Shown one piece after another: positions 1 to 6,686 of a DNA stretch of 7,918 bases. The stretch lies in the NCBI GenBank assembly GCA_913773715.1, contig CAJYHD010000513.1, forward strand, positions 1-7,918, in the 5' to 3' direction. Origin of the DNA: an uncultured Sphingobium sp. Its GTDB lineage: Bacteria; Pseudomonadota; Alphaproteobacteria; Sphingomonadales; Sphingomonadaceae. The number at the start of each line of letters is the position of its first letter. Within the stretch, counting starts at the first letter, position 1. The position numbers and the translations under genes were made by a program. Below the pieces are notes generated by a model that made no database searches, was not told where the DNA came from, and saw nothing but the letters and a program-made list of their open reading frames with translations.

Positions 1-1955
1 TTCGCCCGGTACATGGCAAGGTCGGCATTGTTGAGCAGCGCCTCGCGATTGGCCGCGTCGGAGGGATAGATAGCGACGCCCAGGCTCGCGCCGACCATCT
101 GGCCGTCCGCTGCGGGCGTGAAGCAGGCGGAGAGGCGGGCCACGAAGTCGTCCAGTTCCGCCGGATCGGTAAAGGTCTTGGCGGCCGCAAACTCATCACC
201 GCCCAAGCGCGCGACGGTCTCGCCCTCGACCGTGGCGTCGGTCATAGCCTGCGCGATCCGCTGGAGCACTTCGTCGCCGGCGGCATGACCCTGGCTGTCA
301 TTGATCTCCTTAAAGCGGTCGAGGTCGATCGCGACCAAAGCGATGCGATCGCCGTTGCGCGCGCCATGACCAATTTCGCCATCCAGCCAGCGGTTAAAGC
401 TGGTACGGTTGGGCAGCCCGGTCAGGCCGTCATGATGCGCCATGTGCGCGATGCGGATTTCCGATCGGCGACGCTCAGTAATATCTTCGAATGTCGTGAC
501 CCAGCCGCCAGAGGGCAAAGCGCGACTGGCGATCGACACGACGAAAGCTTCGCTGAAGTCGAAGATGATAGGCGGCATGTCTGGGTTTTCGAGCGATTGC
601 GCAAGCAGCGCGCGCATATTCGCCAGCCGCTCTTCCGGCATCGTATCGCCGGTCCGTGCAGCAAAAGCGGCCCGGCTGACTTCCACCATCGACGTTCCGG
701 GCGGGCAGCTATCATCGGGCAGGTTCCACAACCGCGCAAACTGGCGGTTGCGCAGCACCAGCCGCTCGTTCGCATCGTAAAGGCACAGCCCCTGATGCAT
801 ATGCTCCAGCGCCGCGTCGAGATGCGCCCGCGCCTCTTCGATCCGATCCTGATCTTCCTTGAACTGCGTCATGTCGCGCGTGATCTTGGCGAAGCCGATA
901 AGTGCGCCCGCGTCGTCCGTCATGCGTTCGATGGTGACATGCGCCCAGAAGCAGCTGCCGTCCTTGCGCACGCGCCAACCTTCGCCCGTAAAGATGCCAT
1001 CGCGTGCTGCAACATCCAGAGCACGCGCGGGAGCGCCCGCCTCACGATCTTCGGCGATATAAAAGAGCGCGAGAGGATGGCCGACGACTTCGCCTTGCTC
1101 ATATCCCTTGAGACGCTGTGCACCCGCATTCCAGTTCGCCACTCGCCCCTCGCGATCGAGCATATAGATCGCGCAATCGGAGATGCCATGCACGAGCGCG
1201 CTCAACTGACGCTCGCTTGCTGCGATCGCGGCGCGGGTGCGGCGCGCAACGGCCCAGCTCGCCATGCAGAGCAGCAACAGTCCGGCGGATACCGCGCTGA
1301 TGATGATCGACATGGAACGCGGCGACAGAAGGAGCATCCCGCTTTCGGCGCGGGACGGGATCAGGTGGATGGCCGTCATGCCCGTAAAGTGCAGGCAGAC
1401 GACGGCCAGACACATCAGCAAACCGGCCATGAAGCCGCTCAAACGGCTGCGGCGCTCCATGACTATGCGCAGCGCCGAATAGAAGGGCATGATCGCCAGC
1501 ACGATCGAGAGCGCGACATAGCCCGGTCGCCACTGGATGATTGCAGGCATTTCCAAACCCTGCATGCCCACATAGTGCATCGCCGAAAAGCCGCCGCCGA
1601 TCAGCACGCTTGCGAGCATGGCGCGTCCGCGCAGATGCGAGCGCGCGATCAGGAAGCCCTTGATCGTCGTGACCAGTACGATCGCCAACGATAGCGATGT
1701 CAGACCGACGCCATATCCAGTGATGATGCCCGGATCGTAGCCGAGCATGGCAATAAAGTGTGTCGCCCAAATGCCGAATCCAACGGCAAAGCCCGCCAGC
1801 GTCGCCCATTTGCGCCCATCGACCTTGTCCCGCGATAGCCGCGACTGGCGCAGCAGCAGCACCCCCGTCAGCATCGAAAGCAGGCAAACCGTAGCGGCTA
1901 GCAGCACGAGCCGAATGTCATGCTGATCGCGTACGCAGAACAAAATGTCGAACAC
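1..1955 (-). CDS. MHYT-PAS-PAS-GGDEF membrane diguanylate cyclase (3' end outside window)
   Basis: This is an inner-membrane sensor predicted to make cyclic-di-GMP from two GTP. The frame is open for 651 codons and leaves the window before any stop, so a downstream EAL domain may exist but is not seen. Residues about 14-236 form seven hydrophobic segments with the three MHYT-type motifs THFIAM (65-70), MHYVGM (126-131) and LHFTGM (188-193). Two PAS-like regions follow at about 247-365 and 375-490. The GGDEF domain begins near DGLTGLPNR (509-517) and has the intact active-site motif RLGGDEF (583-589). The RxxD inhibitory site expected just before it reads VEGE, so product inhibition through that site looks absent. 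The start chosen is GTG at 1955, preceded by GGAAG with 6 nt spacing; an in-frame TAA lies further upstream. TTG at 1961 is a weaker alternative. The gene follows the helicase gene on the same strand after a 117-nt gap. Confidence 0.93.
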   Translation of the reverse strand, partial: MFDILFCVRDQHDIRLVLLAATVCLLSMLTGVLLLRQSRLSRDKVDGRKWATLAGFAVGFGIWATHFIAMLGYDPGIITGYGVGLTSLSLAIVLVTTIKGFLIARSHLRGRAMLASVLIGGGFSAMHYVGMQGLEMPAIIQWRPGYVALSIVLAIMPFYSALRIVMERRSRLSGFMAGLLMCLAVVCLHFTGMTAIHLIPSRAESGMLLLSPRSMSIIISAVSAGLLLLCMASWAVARRTRAAIAASERQLSALVHGISDCAIYMLDREGRVANWNAGAQRLKGYEQGEVVGHPLALFYIAEDREAGAPARALDVAARDGIFTGEGWRVRKDGSCFWAHVTIERMTDDAGALIGFAKITRDMTQFKEDQDRIEEARAHLDAALEHMHQGLCLYDANERLVLRNRQFARLWNLPDDSCPPGTSMVEVSRAAFAARTGDTMPEERLANMRALLAQSLENPDMPPIIFDFSEAFVVSIASRALPSGGWVTTFEDITERRRSEIRIAHMAHHDGLTGLPNRTSFNRWLDGEIGHGARNGDRIALVAIDLDRFKEINDSQGHAAGDEVLQRIAQAMTDATVEGETVARLGGDEFAAAKTFTDPAELDDFVARLSACFTPAADGQMVGASLGVAIYPSDAANREALLNNADLAMYRA

Positions 1956-1971
1956 GGGCAACTTCCGAAAA

Positions 1972-1985
1972 GAGGTAGAAACCTC
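1972..1985 (-). terminator. Terminator-like hairpin between helicase and cyclase genes
   Basis: Read on the minus strand, GAGGT-UUCU-ACCUC forms a perfect 5-bp stem with a 4-nt loop, followed by UUUU. It lies after the helicase stop codon and just before the GGAAG ribosome site of the cyclase gene. The stem is short for an efficient terminator, so this is a candidate only. It could end helicase transcripts or act as a leader element of the cyclase mRNA. The A+T-rich stretch just upstream (about 1995-2045) is a likely place for a cyclase promoter, but I see no clean -35/-10 pair in it. Confidence 0.35.
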
Positions 1986-2072
1986 GCTTTCTTAGAAACC
2001 AATAGTTAAGCCCGTCATAATATTACATATTTTACAGCAAACTAGACTTGCTATGCTTGGACGTCGCGGATG

Positions 2073-3449
2073 TTACCCGGCAAATCCGACCGATAGAAAT
2101 TCCGGTACGGGGCCGTTCCAACCTTCGTCTGGACCATCATCCACCGGATCGCGGCGACGCTGACGCTGTGGCTCCGCAGGAGCGCGCTCCTCGCGGGAGG
2201 GACGGGTCCGTTGCTCGGCACGCGGGGTCTCTGCGCGCGCGGGTTCTCGCTCGTCTTTTCGTGAGCTGCCGCGCCGACTGCGACCCTTCGCAGGCTTTTC
2301 CTCTTGCCCGTCAGAAACGGCATTGCCCGACGCGCCCGGCAGATCGGCATAGGGTATCTTCGTACCGATCAGCTTCTGGATATTGTCGATCGCCTCGGCA
2401 TCTTCGCTGGTGACGAAGGTGTAGGCGACGCCCTTCGCGCCGGCGCGACCGGTGCGACCGATACGGTGGACATAGTCGTCGGGGTGCCAGGGCGCATCGA
2501 AATTGAAAACGTGGCTGACGCCCTTGATATCGAGGCCCCGTGCCGCGACATCCGACGCCACGAGAATGTTAACCTTGCCGTCGCGAAACCGTTCCAGCTC
2601 TGCAATGCGCGACGCCTGGTCGATGTCGCCATGAATTTCGCCCGACTTGTAGCGGTGGCGTTGCAGGCTCTTGTTGAGTTCGCGCACCGTCGTCTTGCGG
2701 TTGCAGAAGATAACCGCACTCTGCACATTTTCCGCATCCAACAACGCGCGCAGCGCCTCGCGCTTCTTGCGGGAATCGACCTTCACCAGATGCTGGGTGA
2801 TGTTGGTGGATGCGGTCGCGGGCCGCGCCACCTCGATCGACTTGGGATTGCTGAGGAAGCGGTCGGCCAGCTTCTTGATGACCGGCGGCATGGTCGCCGA
2901 GAACAGCAAAGTCTGACGCTGGGCGGGCAACTTGGTGCAGATATGTTCGATATCGGGAATGAAGCCCATGTCGAGCATGCGGTCCGCTTCGTCGATCACC
3001 AGCATGTTGCAGCCGTTGAGCAGAATCTTGCCCCGCTCGAAAAGGTCCATCAGCCGACCCGGCGTTGCGATCAGCACGTCGACGCCCTTCTCCAGCGCCT
3101 TGACCTGATCGCCCATCTGCACGCCGCCGATCAGCAGGGCCATGGAAAGCTTATGATACTTGCCGTATTTCTCGAAATTCTCCGCCACCTGTGCGGCGAG
3201 TTCCCGCGTCGGCTCCAGGATCAGGCTGCGAGGCATCAGCGCACGGGCTCGGCCATGCGCCAGGATATCGATCATCGGCAGGACGAAGCTCGCCGTCTTG
3301 CCCGTTCCCGTCTGCGCGATGCCGATGATGTCCTTCATCATCAGCACAGAGGGGATGGCCTGCGCCTGAATGGGCGTCGGCGTATCGTAACCGGATTCGG
3401 TTACGGCCTTGAGCAATTCGTCAGAGAGGCCGAGATCGGCAAAAGTCAT
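2073..3449 (-). CDS. rhlE: DEAD-box ATP-dependent RNA helicase, RhlE-like
   Basis: A cytoplasmic ATP-dependent RNA unwinding enzyme of 458 residues; RhlE proteins act in ribosome assembly and RNA turnover. All helicase motifs are present: Q motif ending TPIQ (25-28), motif I AQTGTGKT (45-52), PTREL (80-84), TPGR (129-132), DEAD (153-156), SAT (184-186), VIFCN (246-250), ARGLD (303-307) and HRIGRTGR (328-335). The opening TFADLGLS and overall motif wording match RhlE better than DeaD or SrmB, and no extra RNA-binding domain is present. Residues about 375-440 form a charged Arg/Glu/Pro-rich low-complexity tail, usual for alphaproteobacterial members. The start is ATG at 3449; no clear Shine-Dalgarno precedes it. 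The stop is TAA at 2073-2075. It sits between a small secreted protein gene (120 nt upstream) and the cyclase gene, all on the same strand. The exact subfamily name is inferred; the helicase call is certain. Confidence 0.96.
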   Translation of the reverse strand: MTFADLGLSDELLKAVTESGYDTPTPIQAQAIPSVLMMKDIIGIAQTGTGKTASFVLPMIDILAHGRARALMPRSLILEPTRELAAQVAENFEKYGKYHKLSMALLIGGVQMGDQVKALEKGVDVLIATPGRLMDLFERGKILLNGCNMLVIDEADRMLDMGFIPDIEHICTKLPAQRQTLLFSATMPPVIKKLADRFLSNPKSIEVARPATASTNITQHLVKVDSRKKREALRALLDAENVQSAVIFCNRKTTVRELNKSLQRHRYKSGEIHGDIDQASRIAELERFRDGKVNILVASDVAARGLDIKGVSHVFNFDAPWHPDDYVHRIGRTGRAGAKGVAYTFVTSEDAEAIDNIQKLIGTKIPYADLPGASGNAVSDGQEEKPAKGRSRRGSSRKDEREPARAETPRAEQRTRPSREERAPAEPQRQRRRDPVDDGPDEGWNGPVPEFLSVGFAG

Positions 3450-3569
3450 TCAAAGGTCCGGATGCAGGAGGAGTATCCGTGCCACACGAAAACTGCACAG
3501 AAATCGCGCGCGCCTTGCGAAAATATTGGCCGCTTGTCAAGAAATTCGCACATTTGGCGACGAATATCG

Positions 3570-4016
3570 TCAATCTTCAGGGTCCGGCTCGACCAATCGG
3601 CGGAAACTGTCAATCGCGCAACTGGTGCCGCTGCGTGCCTTCAACTCGTCCCGACCCGAACAGAGCGACCCGTCCTCATCCGGTTCGACGTAAAAGCCGG
3701 AATAGAAGCCCGCCGAATCGCAGCCCCGCTCCAGCCGCGCACGATAGCGATGATCGTCGGCAAGGGTAAGATCTACACCCCCTCGCCCGACGATCGATGC
3801 CGACCGGATCGACCTCAGCGCGATGCAGCGTGGCCCCTTCTTCTCCTCCCACCGATCGGCTGGGGGCGGCGCATTGCGCGGTGCGGCACCGCCCCTGCGT
3901 GCCATCGGTACGCGAATGATCACCCGCCGTTCAATGGTCAGTTGCGCCATTTCCACAGGCTCGCCCGCAGGCGCGGCCAGCATCATCATGGGCAGCAGCA
4001 GGACGGATTGAAACAA
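3570..4016 (-). CDS. Small secreted hypothetical protein with four cysteines
   Basis: A 148-residue protein of unknown function. The N-terminus has a hydrophobic stretch (about residues 5-17, VLLLPMMMLAAPA) that looks like a signal peptide, though it lacks the usual positive charge; cleavage after an Ala near 16-18 would put the rest in the periplasm. A basic, Pro/Ala-rich region (about 30-55) precedes a compact domain (57-143). That domain holds four cysteines (C64, C99, C119, C133), which could form two disulfides, and an aromatic FYSGFYV segment (104-110). I recall similar short proteins in other sphingomonads, but no function. The start chosen is TTG at 4016: AAAGGGG lies 6 nt upstream, and starting at the downstream ATG triplet (residue 10) would cut into the signal peptide. 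The stop is TGA at 3572-3570. It is divergent from the FAD dehydrogenase gene, so both must be transcribed from the short gap between them. Confidence 0.8.
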   Translation of the reverse strand: MFQSVLLLPMMMLAAPAGEPVEMAQLTIERRVIIRVPMARRGGAAPRNAPPPADRWEEKKGPRCIALRSIRSASIVGRGGVDLTLADDHRYRARLERGCDSAGFYSGFYVEPDEDGSLCSGRDELKARSGTSCAIDSFRRLVEPDPED

Positions 4017-4089
4017 GTCGGACCCCTTTGAACGATAACGCTAGAGACAAATGGTTGAACGGTCGATGAATTTGGGCGTAGCTGTTGCC

Positions 4090-5529
4090 ATGATCGGACA
4101 AGACATCATCGCGCGCTTTCAGGCGCTGCTCGGCCCTAAGGGCGTTATCATCGAAGCAGATGACATAGCCCCTTGGGTGAACGATTGGCGCGGTCGTTTC
4201 CACGGGTCGGCCGTCGCGATCCTGTCGCCCGCCTCGACGCAGGAGGTGTCCGATACCGTCAAGCTTGCGTCGGAACTGGGCGTGCCGCTGGTGCCACAGG
4301 GAGGCAACACATCGATGGTCGGCGGTGCGACGCCGCCCGCTGATGGTTCGGCACTCATCCTGTCGCTGCGGCGGATGAATGCGATCCGTACCTTGTCGCC
4401 GGATGACAATCTGGCGGTGTGCGAAGCCGGCGTGATCCTGTCCGTCCTGCACGATGCGGCGGAGGCGGCAGGACGGCGCTTCCCGTTGAGCCTCGGCGCA
4501 AAGGGATCGGCGACGATCGGCGGGCTGGTGTCCACCAACGCCGGCGGCACGCAGGTCCTGCGTCACGGCACGATGCGCGCACTCGTGGAGGGCATCGAGG
4601 CGGTGCTGCCGGACGGATCGATCTTCGACGGCCTTGATGCGCTCAAGAAGGACAATCGCGGCTATGACATCAAGCAATTGCTGATCGGCGCGGAGGGGAC
4701 GCTCGGCATCGTGACGGCAGCGGCGTTACGGCTCGTGCCCGCAATCGCTGCACGTGCGGTTGGATGGGTTGGCGTCGAAACACCTGCGCAAGCGCTGCGC
4801 CTGCTACGCCTGATCGAAGAACGGCTCGGCGATGTTGTCGAGGGGTTCGAAGTGATTGCCGATGACGGGCTTGGCCATGTCCTATCGCATATTCCCGCGA
4901 CCCGTTGTCCCATTGAGACGCGCACTCCTTGGCATGTGCTGATCGAGGTCGATCATGCCGATATGTCCGAACCCGGTCCCACTGCGCGGCTGGAAGAGGC
5001 GCTGGCCGCCGCCTTCGAGGCCGGGATCGCCATCGATGCCGCCATCGCCACGAACGAGGCGCAGGCTGAAGCTTTCTGGCGCATCCGCGAATCCCTCTCT
5101 GAATCGGAGAAGGCGCAGGGTCCAGCGCTTCAATACGACATCAGTGTTCCCGTCGCGAAAATGCCCGCCTTCATGATCGATGCGGCGGCGAAGGCGGAGG
5201 CGACGTTCCCCGGCCATACCGCCTCCTCCTTCGGCCATCTGGGCGACGGCAACGTCCATTTTCATGTCCGTGCGCCGAAGGGAACCCCGGACGGCGCTAC
5301 TTGGATCGCGGCGGAAGGACCGGCGATCAACCGCTTCGTGCACGATGCCGTCGTGGCGGCGGGCGGCTCTATCTCCGCCGAACATGGCATCGGCCAGATG
5401 AAGCGCGCGGAACTGGGCCGTCTCGCGAGCCCCGCGCGGATTGGCGCGCTGCGCGCGATCAAGGCCGCGTTCGATCCTGAAGGCCTGTTCAACCCGGGCA
5501 AGCTCATCCCCTTGCCCGACGAAGCATGA
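4090..5529 (+). CDS. FAD-binding D-2-hydroxyacid dehydrogenase (D2HGDH/GlcD-like)
   Basis: A flavoprotein of the FAD-linked oxidase superfamily (VAO fold), predicted to oxidise a D-2-hydroxyacid such as D-2-hydroxyglutarate or D-lactate to the 2-oxoacid. The FAD domain (about 35-220) shows QGGNTSMVGG (70-79), GSATIGGLVSTNAGG (139-153) and LIGAEGTLGIVT (198-209). The C-terminal catalytic domain has HLGDGNVHFH (383-392) and AEHGIG (430-435). By family comparison H383, H390 and H432 should bind the metal that positions the substrate. From this start the protein is 479 residues, normal for the family. ATG at 4090 was chosen because relatives begin just before the LLGPKG segment. ATG at 4051 gives 13 more residues and has a weak AGAG upstream, so it cannot be excluded. 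The substrate is not decided by the sequence, and no partner electron-transfer gene is adjacent. No strong terminator follows; an AAAGGG/CCCTTT inverted repeat lies at 5575-5605. Confidence 0.93.
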   Translation: MIGQDIIARFQALLGPKGVIIEADDIAPWVNDWRGRFHGSAVAILSPASTQEVSDTVKLASELGVPLVPQGGNTSMVGGATPPADGSALILSLRRMNAIRTLSPDDNLAVCEAGVILSVLHDAAEAAGRRFPLSLGAKGSATIGGLVSTNAGGTQVLRHGTMRALVEGIEAVLPDGSIFDGLDALKKDNRGYDIKQLLIGAEGTLGIVTAAALRLVPAIAARAVGWVGVETPAQALRLLRLIEERLGDVVEGFEVIADDGLGHVLSHIPATRCPIETRTPWHVLIEVDHADMSEPGPTARLEEALAAAFEAGIAIDAAIATNEAQAEAFWRIRESLSESEKAQGPALQYDISVPVAKMPAFMIDAAAKAEATFPGHTASSFGHLGDGNVHFHVRAPKGTPDGATWIAAEGPAINRFVHDAVVAAGGSISAEHGIGQMKRAELGRLASPARIGALRAIKAAFDPEGLFNPGKLIPLPDEA

Positions 5530-5632
5530 CGGTCCCGCAACCTGTTGAACCGCCGGATGGCACGCCCTCACGCGAAAGGGTTTGCCACCCGGCCCCCGGC
5601 CCTTTATCGCCCTGCGGCAGTTTTTGACGTCG

Positions 5633-5653
5633 AGCGGCGCAGATCGTGCCGCT
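5633..5653 (+). other. Short hairpin in the sapC leader
   Basis: AGCGGC (5633-5638) and GCCGCT (5648-5653) form a perfect 6-bp stem with a 9-nt loop. It ends 3 nt before the GAGAGGA ribosome-site sequence (5657-5663) of the SapC-family gene, so it would fold next to the ribosome landing site if transcribed. Its role is unknown, and 6-bp stems are common by chance in GC-rich DNA. Confidence 0.3.
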
Positions 5654-5676
5654 TCTGAGAGGAATGGATATCTGAC

Positions 5677-6465
5677 ATGGCCAGCGCGCCCGCGAACACC
5701 CTGCCGATCTTCTACAACGACCTGATCCCGCTCAGCAGCCAGGATCATGCCGACTACAGCATGCGCTCGTCAGACGCCGCGCCCTTCCTCAAGAATCAGC
5801 ATGCCGTTCCCCTCACCTGCGACGAGTTCATCGTCGCGCAGCGTCATGCGCCGATCATTTTCTCGGCTGGCGCGGACGCCGTGCCGTTGCTGCTGATGGG
5901 CCTCAACGAAGGTGTCAACGCATTCATGGACGATGACGGCAAGCTGCGGGGACCGGCCTACGTCCCGGCCTATGTCCGCCGCTACCCCTGGATGCTCGCG
6001 AAGCTGCGTCCCGAGAGCGATGAACTGTCTCTGTGCTTCGACCCTACCTCTGAAGGGGTTGGTACGTTCGATGAAGGCCAGCGCTTGTTCGACAATGGTC
6101 AGCCGACGGAGCAGACGCAGGGCGTGCTGAAGTTCTGCGAAGAGTTCGAGCAGGCTGCTGCTCGAACCAGCCAGTTCGTGCGCGACCTTCAGGAAATGGA
6201 CCTGTTCATGGACGGTGAGGTCGCCATTCAGTCGCCCGGCATCGAACAGCCCTTCGTGTATCGCGGCTTCCGTATGGTGAATGAAGAAAAGCTGCGCGAA
6301 ATGCGTGGCGATCAGCTGCGCAAGATCAATCAGAACGGCATGCTGCCGCTTATCTACGCACACCTCTTCTCCCTGCAACTCATGCGCGATCTCTTCGAAG
6401 CGCAAGTTTCGCAGGGCAAGGGTCCGATCGCTTTGCCCGACGCGCCTGAAGCTGCAAACGTCTGA
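5677..6465 (+). CDS. SapC family protein
   Basis: A 262-residue protein of the SapC family (named after a Campylobacter fetus protein linked to its surface layer; in alphaproteobacteria the role is unproven). The assignment rests on the whole-length pattern: an early HAVPLTCDEF stretch (about 42-51) followed by QRHAPIIF, then AYVRRYPWML (about 98-107), LCFDP, a DG-Q-LFD region and a C-terminal LPLIYAHLFSLQ segment. Length matches the family (about 250). There is no signal peptide and no membrane segment, so it looks cytoplasmic. The start is ATG at 5677. GAGAGGA ends 13 nt upstream, which is long, and a closer GGAT lies 8 nt upstream. Some family members sit next to TonB-dependent receptor genes, but no such neighbour is here. 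It stands alone between the FAD dehydrogenase gene (147-nt gap) and the small RNA cassette. Family call firm, function not. Confidence 0.88.
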   Translation: MASAPANTLPIFYNDLIPLSSQDHADYSMRSSDAAPFLKNQHAVPLTCDEFIVAQRHAPIIFSAGADAVPLLLMGLNEGVNAFMDDDGKLRGPAYVPAYVRRYPWMLAKLRPESDELSLCFDPTSEGVGTFDEGQRLFDNGQPTEQTQGVLKFCEEFEQAAARTSQFVRDLQEMDLFMDGEVAIQSPGIEQPFVYRGFRMVNEEKLREMRGDQLRKINQNGMLPLIYAHLFSLQLMRDLFEAQVSQGKGPIALPDAPEAANV

Positions 6466-6476
6466 TTGCGATCACA
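6461..6476. promoter_or_regulatory. CRP-like palindrome at the sapC stop codon
   Basis: TCTGA-N6-TCACA matches the CRP/FNR-class consensus TGTGA-N6-TCACA at 9 of 10 positions. It overlaps the sapC stop codon and is centred about 88 bp before the predicted small RNA start at 6557, within reach of that promoter. A single chance match of this quality is possible, so this is a hypothesis only. Confidence 0.25.
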
Positions 6477-6521
6477 AAATAGCTTATTCGATAAATTACA
6501 GTCCAAGGTAGGTCAGCCCTC

Positions 6522-6550
6522 TTGAAAGTGAGAAGGAGCTGGCCTATCTT
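6522..6550 (+). promoter_or_regulatory. Sigma-70-type promoter of the small RNA gene
   Basis: The -35 box TTGAAA (6522-6527, 5 of 6 consensus bases) is separated by exactly 17 nt from the -10 box TATCTT (6545-6550, 4 of 6). A+T-rich DNA lies upstream (about 6476-6500). The predicted transcription start is about 6557, where the first hairpin of the RNA begins, which supports the assignment. An imperfect inverted repeat, AGGTCAGC (6510-6517) and GCTGGCCT (6538-6545), 7 of 8 positions symmetric, straddles the -35 box and could be an operator. Confidence 0.6.
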
Positions 6551-6556
6551 TCGAAC

Positions 6557-6663
6557 ATGCGGCGCACCTGCCCCCCTTTCGGGTGTGTCGTATTGATGCC
6601 TCTTTCGGGAGGCGTCTCCTCCCTGAACCTTGGCCACCCCATGCTTGCATGGGGTGGTTTTTT
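6557..6663 (+). ncRNA. Small regulatory RNA, alpha-r8 (MmgR/SuhB)-like candidate
   Basis: The region has the full architecture of a trans-acting small RNA of about 107 nt: promoter, structured body and intrinsic terminator, with no open frame. Hairpin 1 pairs 6557-6568 with 6582-6593 (12 bp including G-U pairs) around a C-rich 13-nt loop. Hairpin 2 pairs 6595-6602 with 6609-6616 (8 bp, loop UUUCGG). A single-stranded linker at 6617-6633 carries UCCUCCCUGAACC, then comes the terminator hairpin. The linker's UCCUCCC is complementary to Shine-Dalgarno sequences, so the likely role is blocking translation of target mRNAs, perhaps with Hfq. From memory, the alpha-r8 family (MmgR of Sinorhizobium, SuhB of Sphingopyxis) carries a conserved UUUCCUCCCU; here the matching bases are UCUCCUCCCU. 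The family name is therefore likely but unverified. The existence of an RNA gene is well supported. A shorter RNA starting near 6590 is possible. Confidence 0.72.
6634..6663 (+). terminator. Intrinsic terminator of the small RNA
   Basis: CCACCCCATG (6634-6643) pairs perfectly with CATGGGGTGG (6648-6657) across a CUUG tetraloop, giving a 10-bp GC-rich stem directly followed by six U (6658-6663). This is a textbook Rho-independent terminator and also forms the 3' hairpin of the small RNA. Confidence 0.92.
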
Positions 6664-6686
6664 ATTGGGGGGATGCTCAGCGCTGC

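Noticed and set aside
285..1694. Plus-strand open frame of 469 codons
   Set aside because: It lies antisense to the cyclase gene, whose frame has all expected domain motifs. The plus frame is rich in Arg, His, Ala and Asp with no recognisable domain, as expected for a shadow frame in high-GC DNA.
3535..3540. Perfect minus-strand TTGACA as a helicase promoter -35 box
   Set aside because: No acceptable -10 box lies 16-18 nt downstream (the hexamers there are GC-rich), so a promoter cannot be supported.
2304..4031. Plus-strand open frame of 575 codons
   Set aside because: It is antisense to the DEAD-box helicase, which has every helicase motif, and to the secreted hypothetical gene. No protein family is recognisable and it crosses two genes and their gap.
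5575..5605. AAAGGG/CCCTTT repeat as an intrinsic terminator of the FAD dehydrogenase gene
   Set aside because: The stem is only 6 bp with a 19-nt loop and no U run follows, so it is too weak to call.
5624..5652. TTGACG as a -35 box for the SapC-family gene
   Set aside because: The sequence at the -10 distance is GC-rich without a TATAAT-like hexamer.
4882..5748. Minus-strand open frame of 288 codons
   Set aside because: It is antisense to the FAD dehydrogenase, which has clear FAD and metal-binding motifs; composition is typical of a shadow frame.
5770..6405. Minus-strand open frame of 211 codons
   Set aside because: It mirrors the SapC-family gene exactly and has no motif of its own.
6503..6633. 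CCAAGGT (6503-6509) pairing with ACCTTGG (6627-6633) as the closing stem of a longer multi-hairpin RNA
   Set aside because: The left arm lies upstream of a good promoter and would not be transcribed from it. The 7-bp match may be chance, though a longer RNA from another start cannot be fully excluded.
6500..6663. 6S RNA or 4.5S (SRP) RNA
   Set aside because: 6S needs one long rod with a central bubble and SRP RNA needs its conserved GGAA/AGCAG apical loop. Neither is present; three separate hairpins fit a regulatory small RNA.
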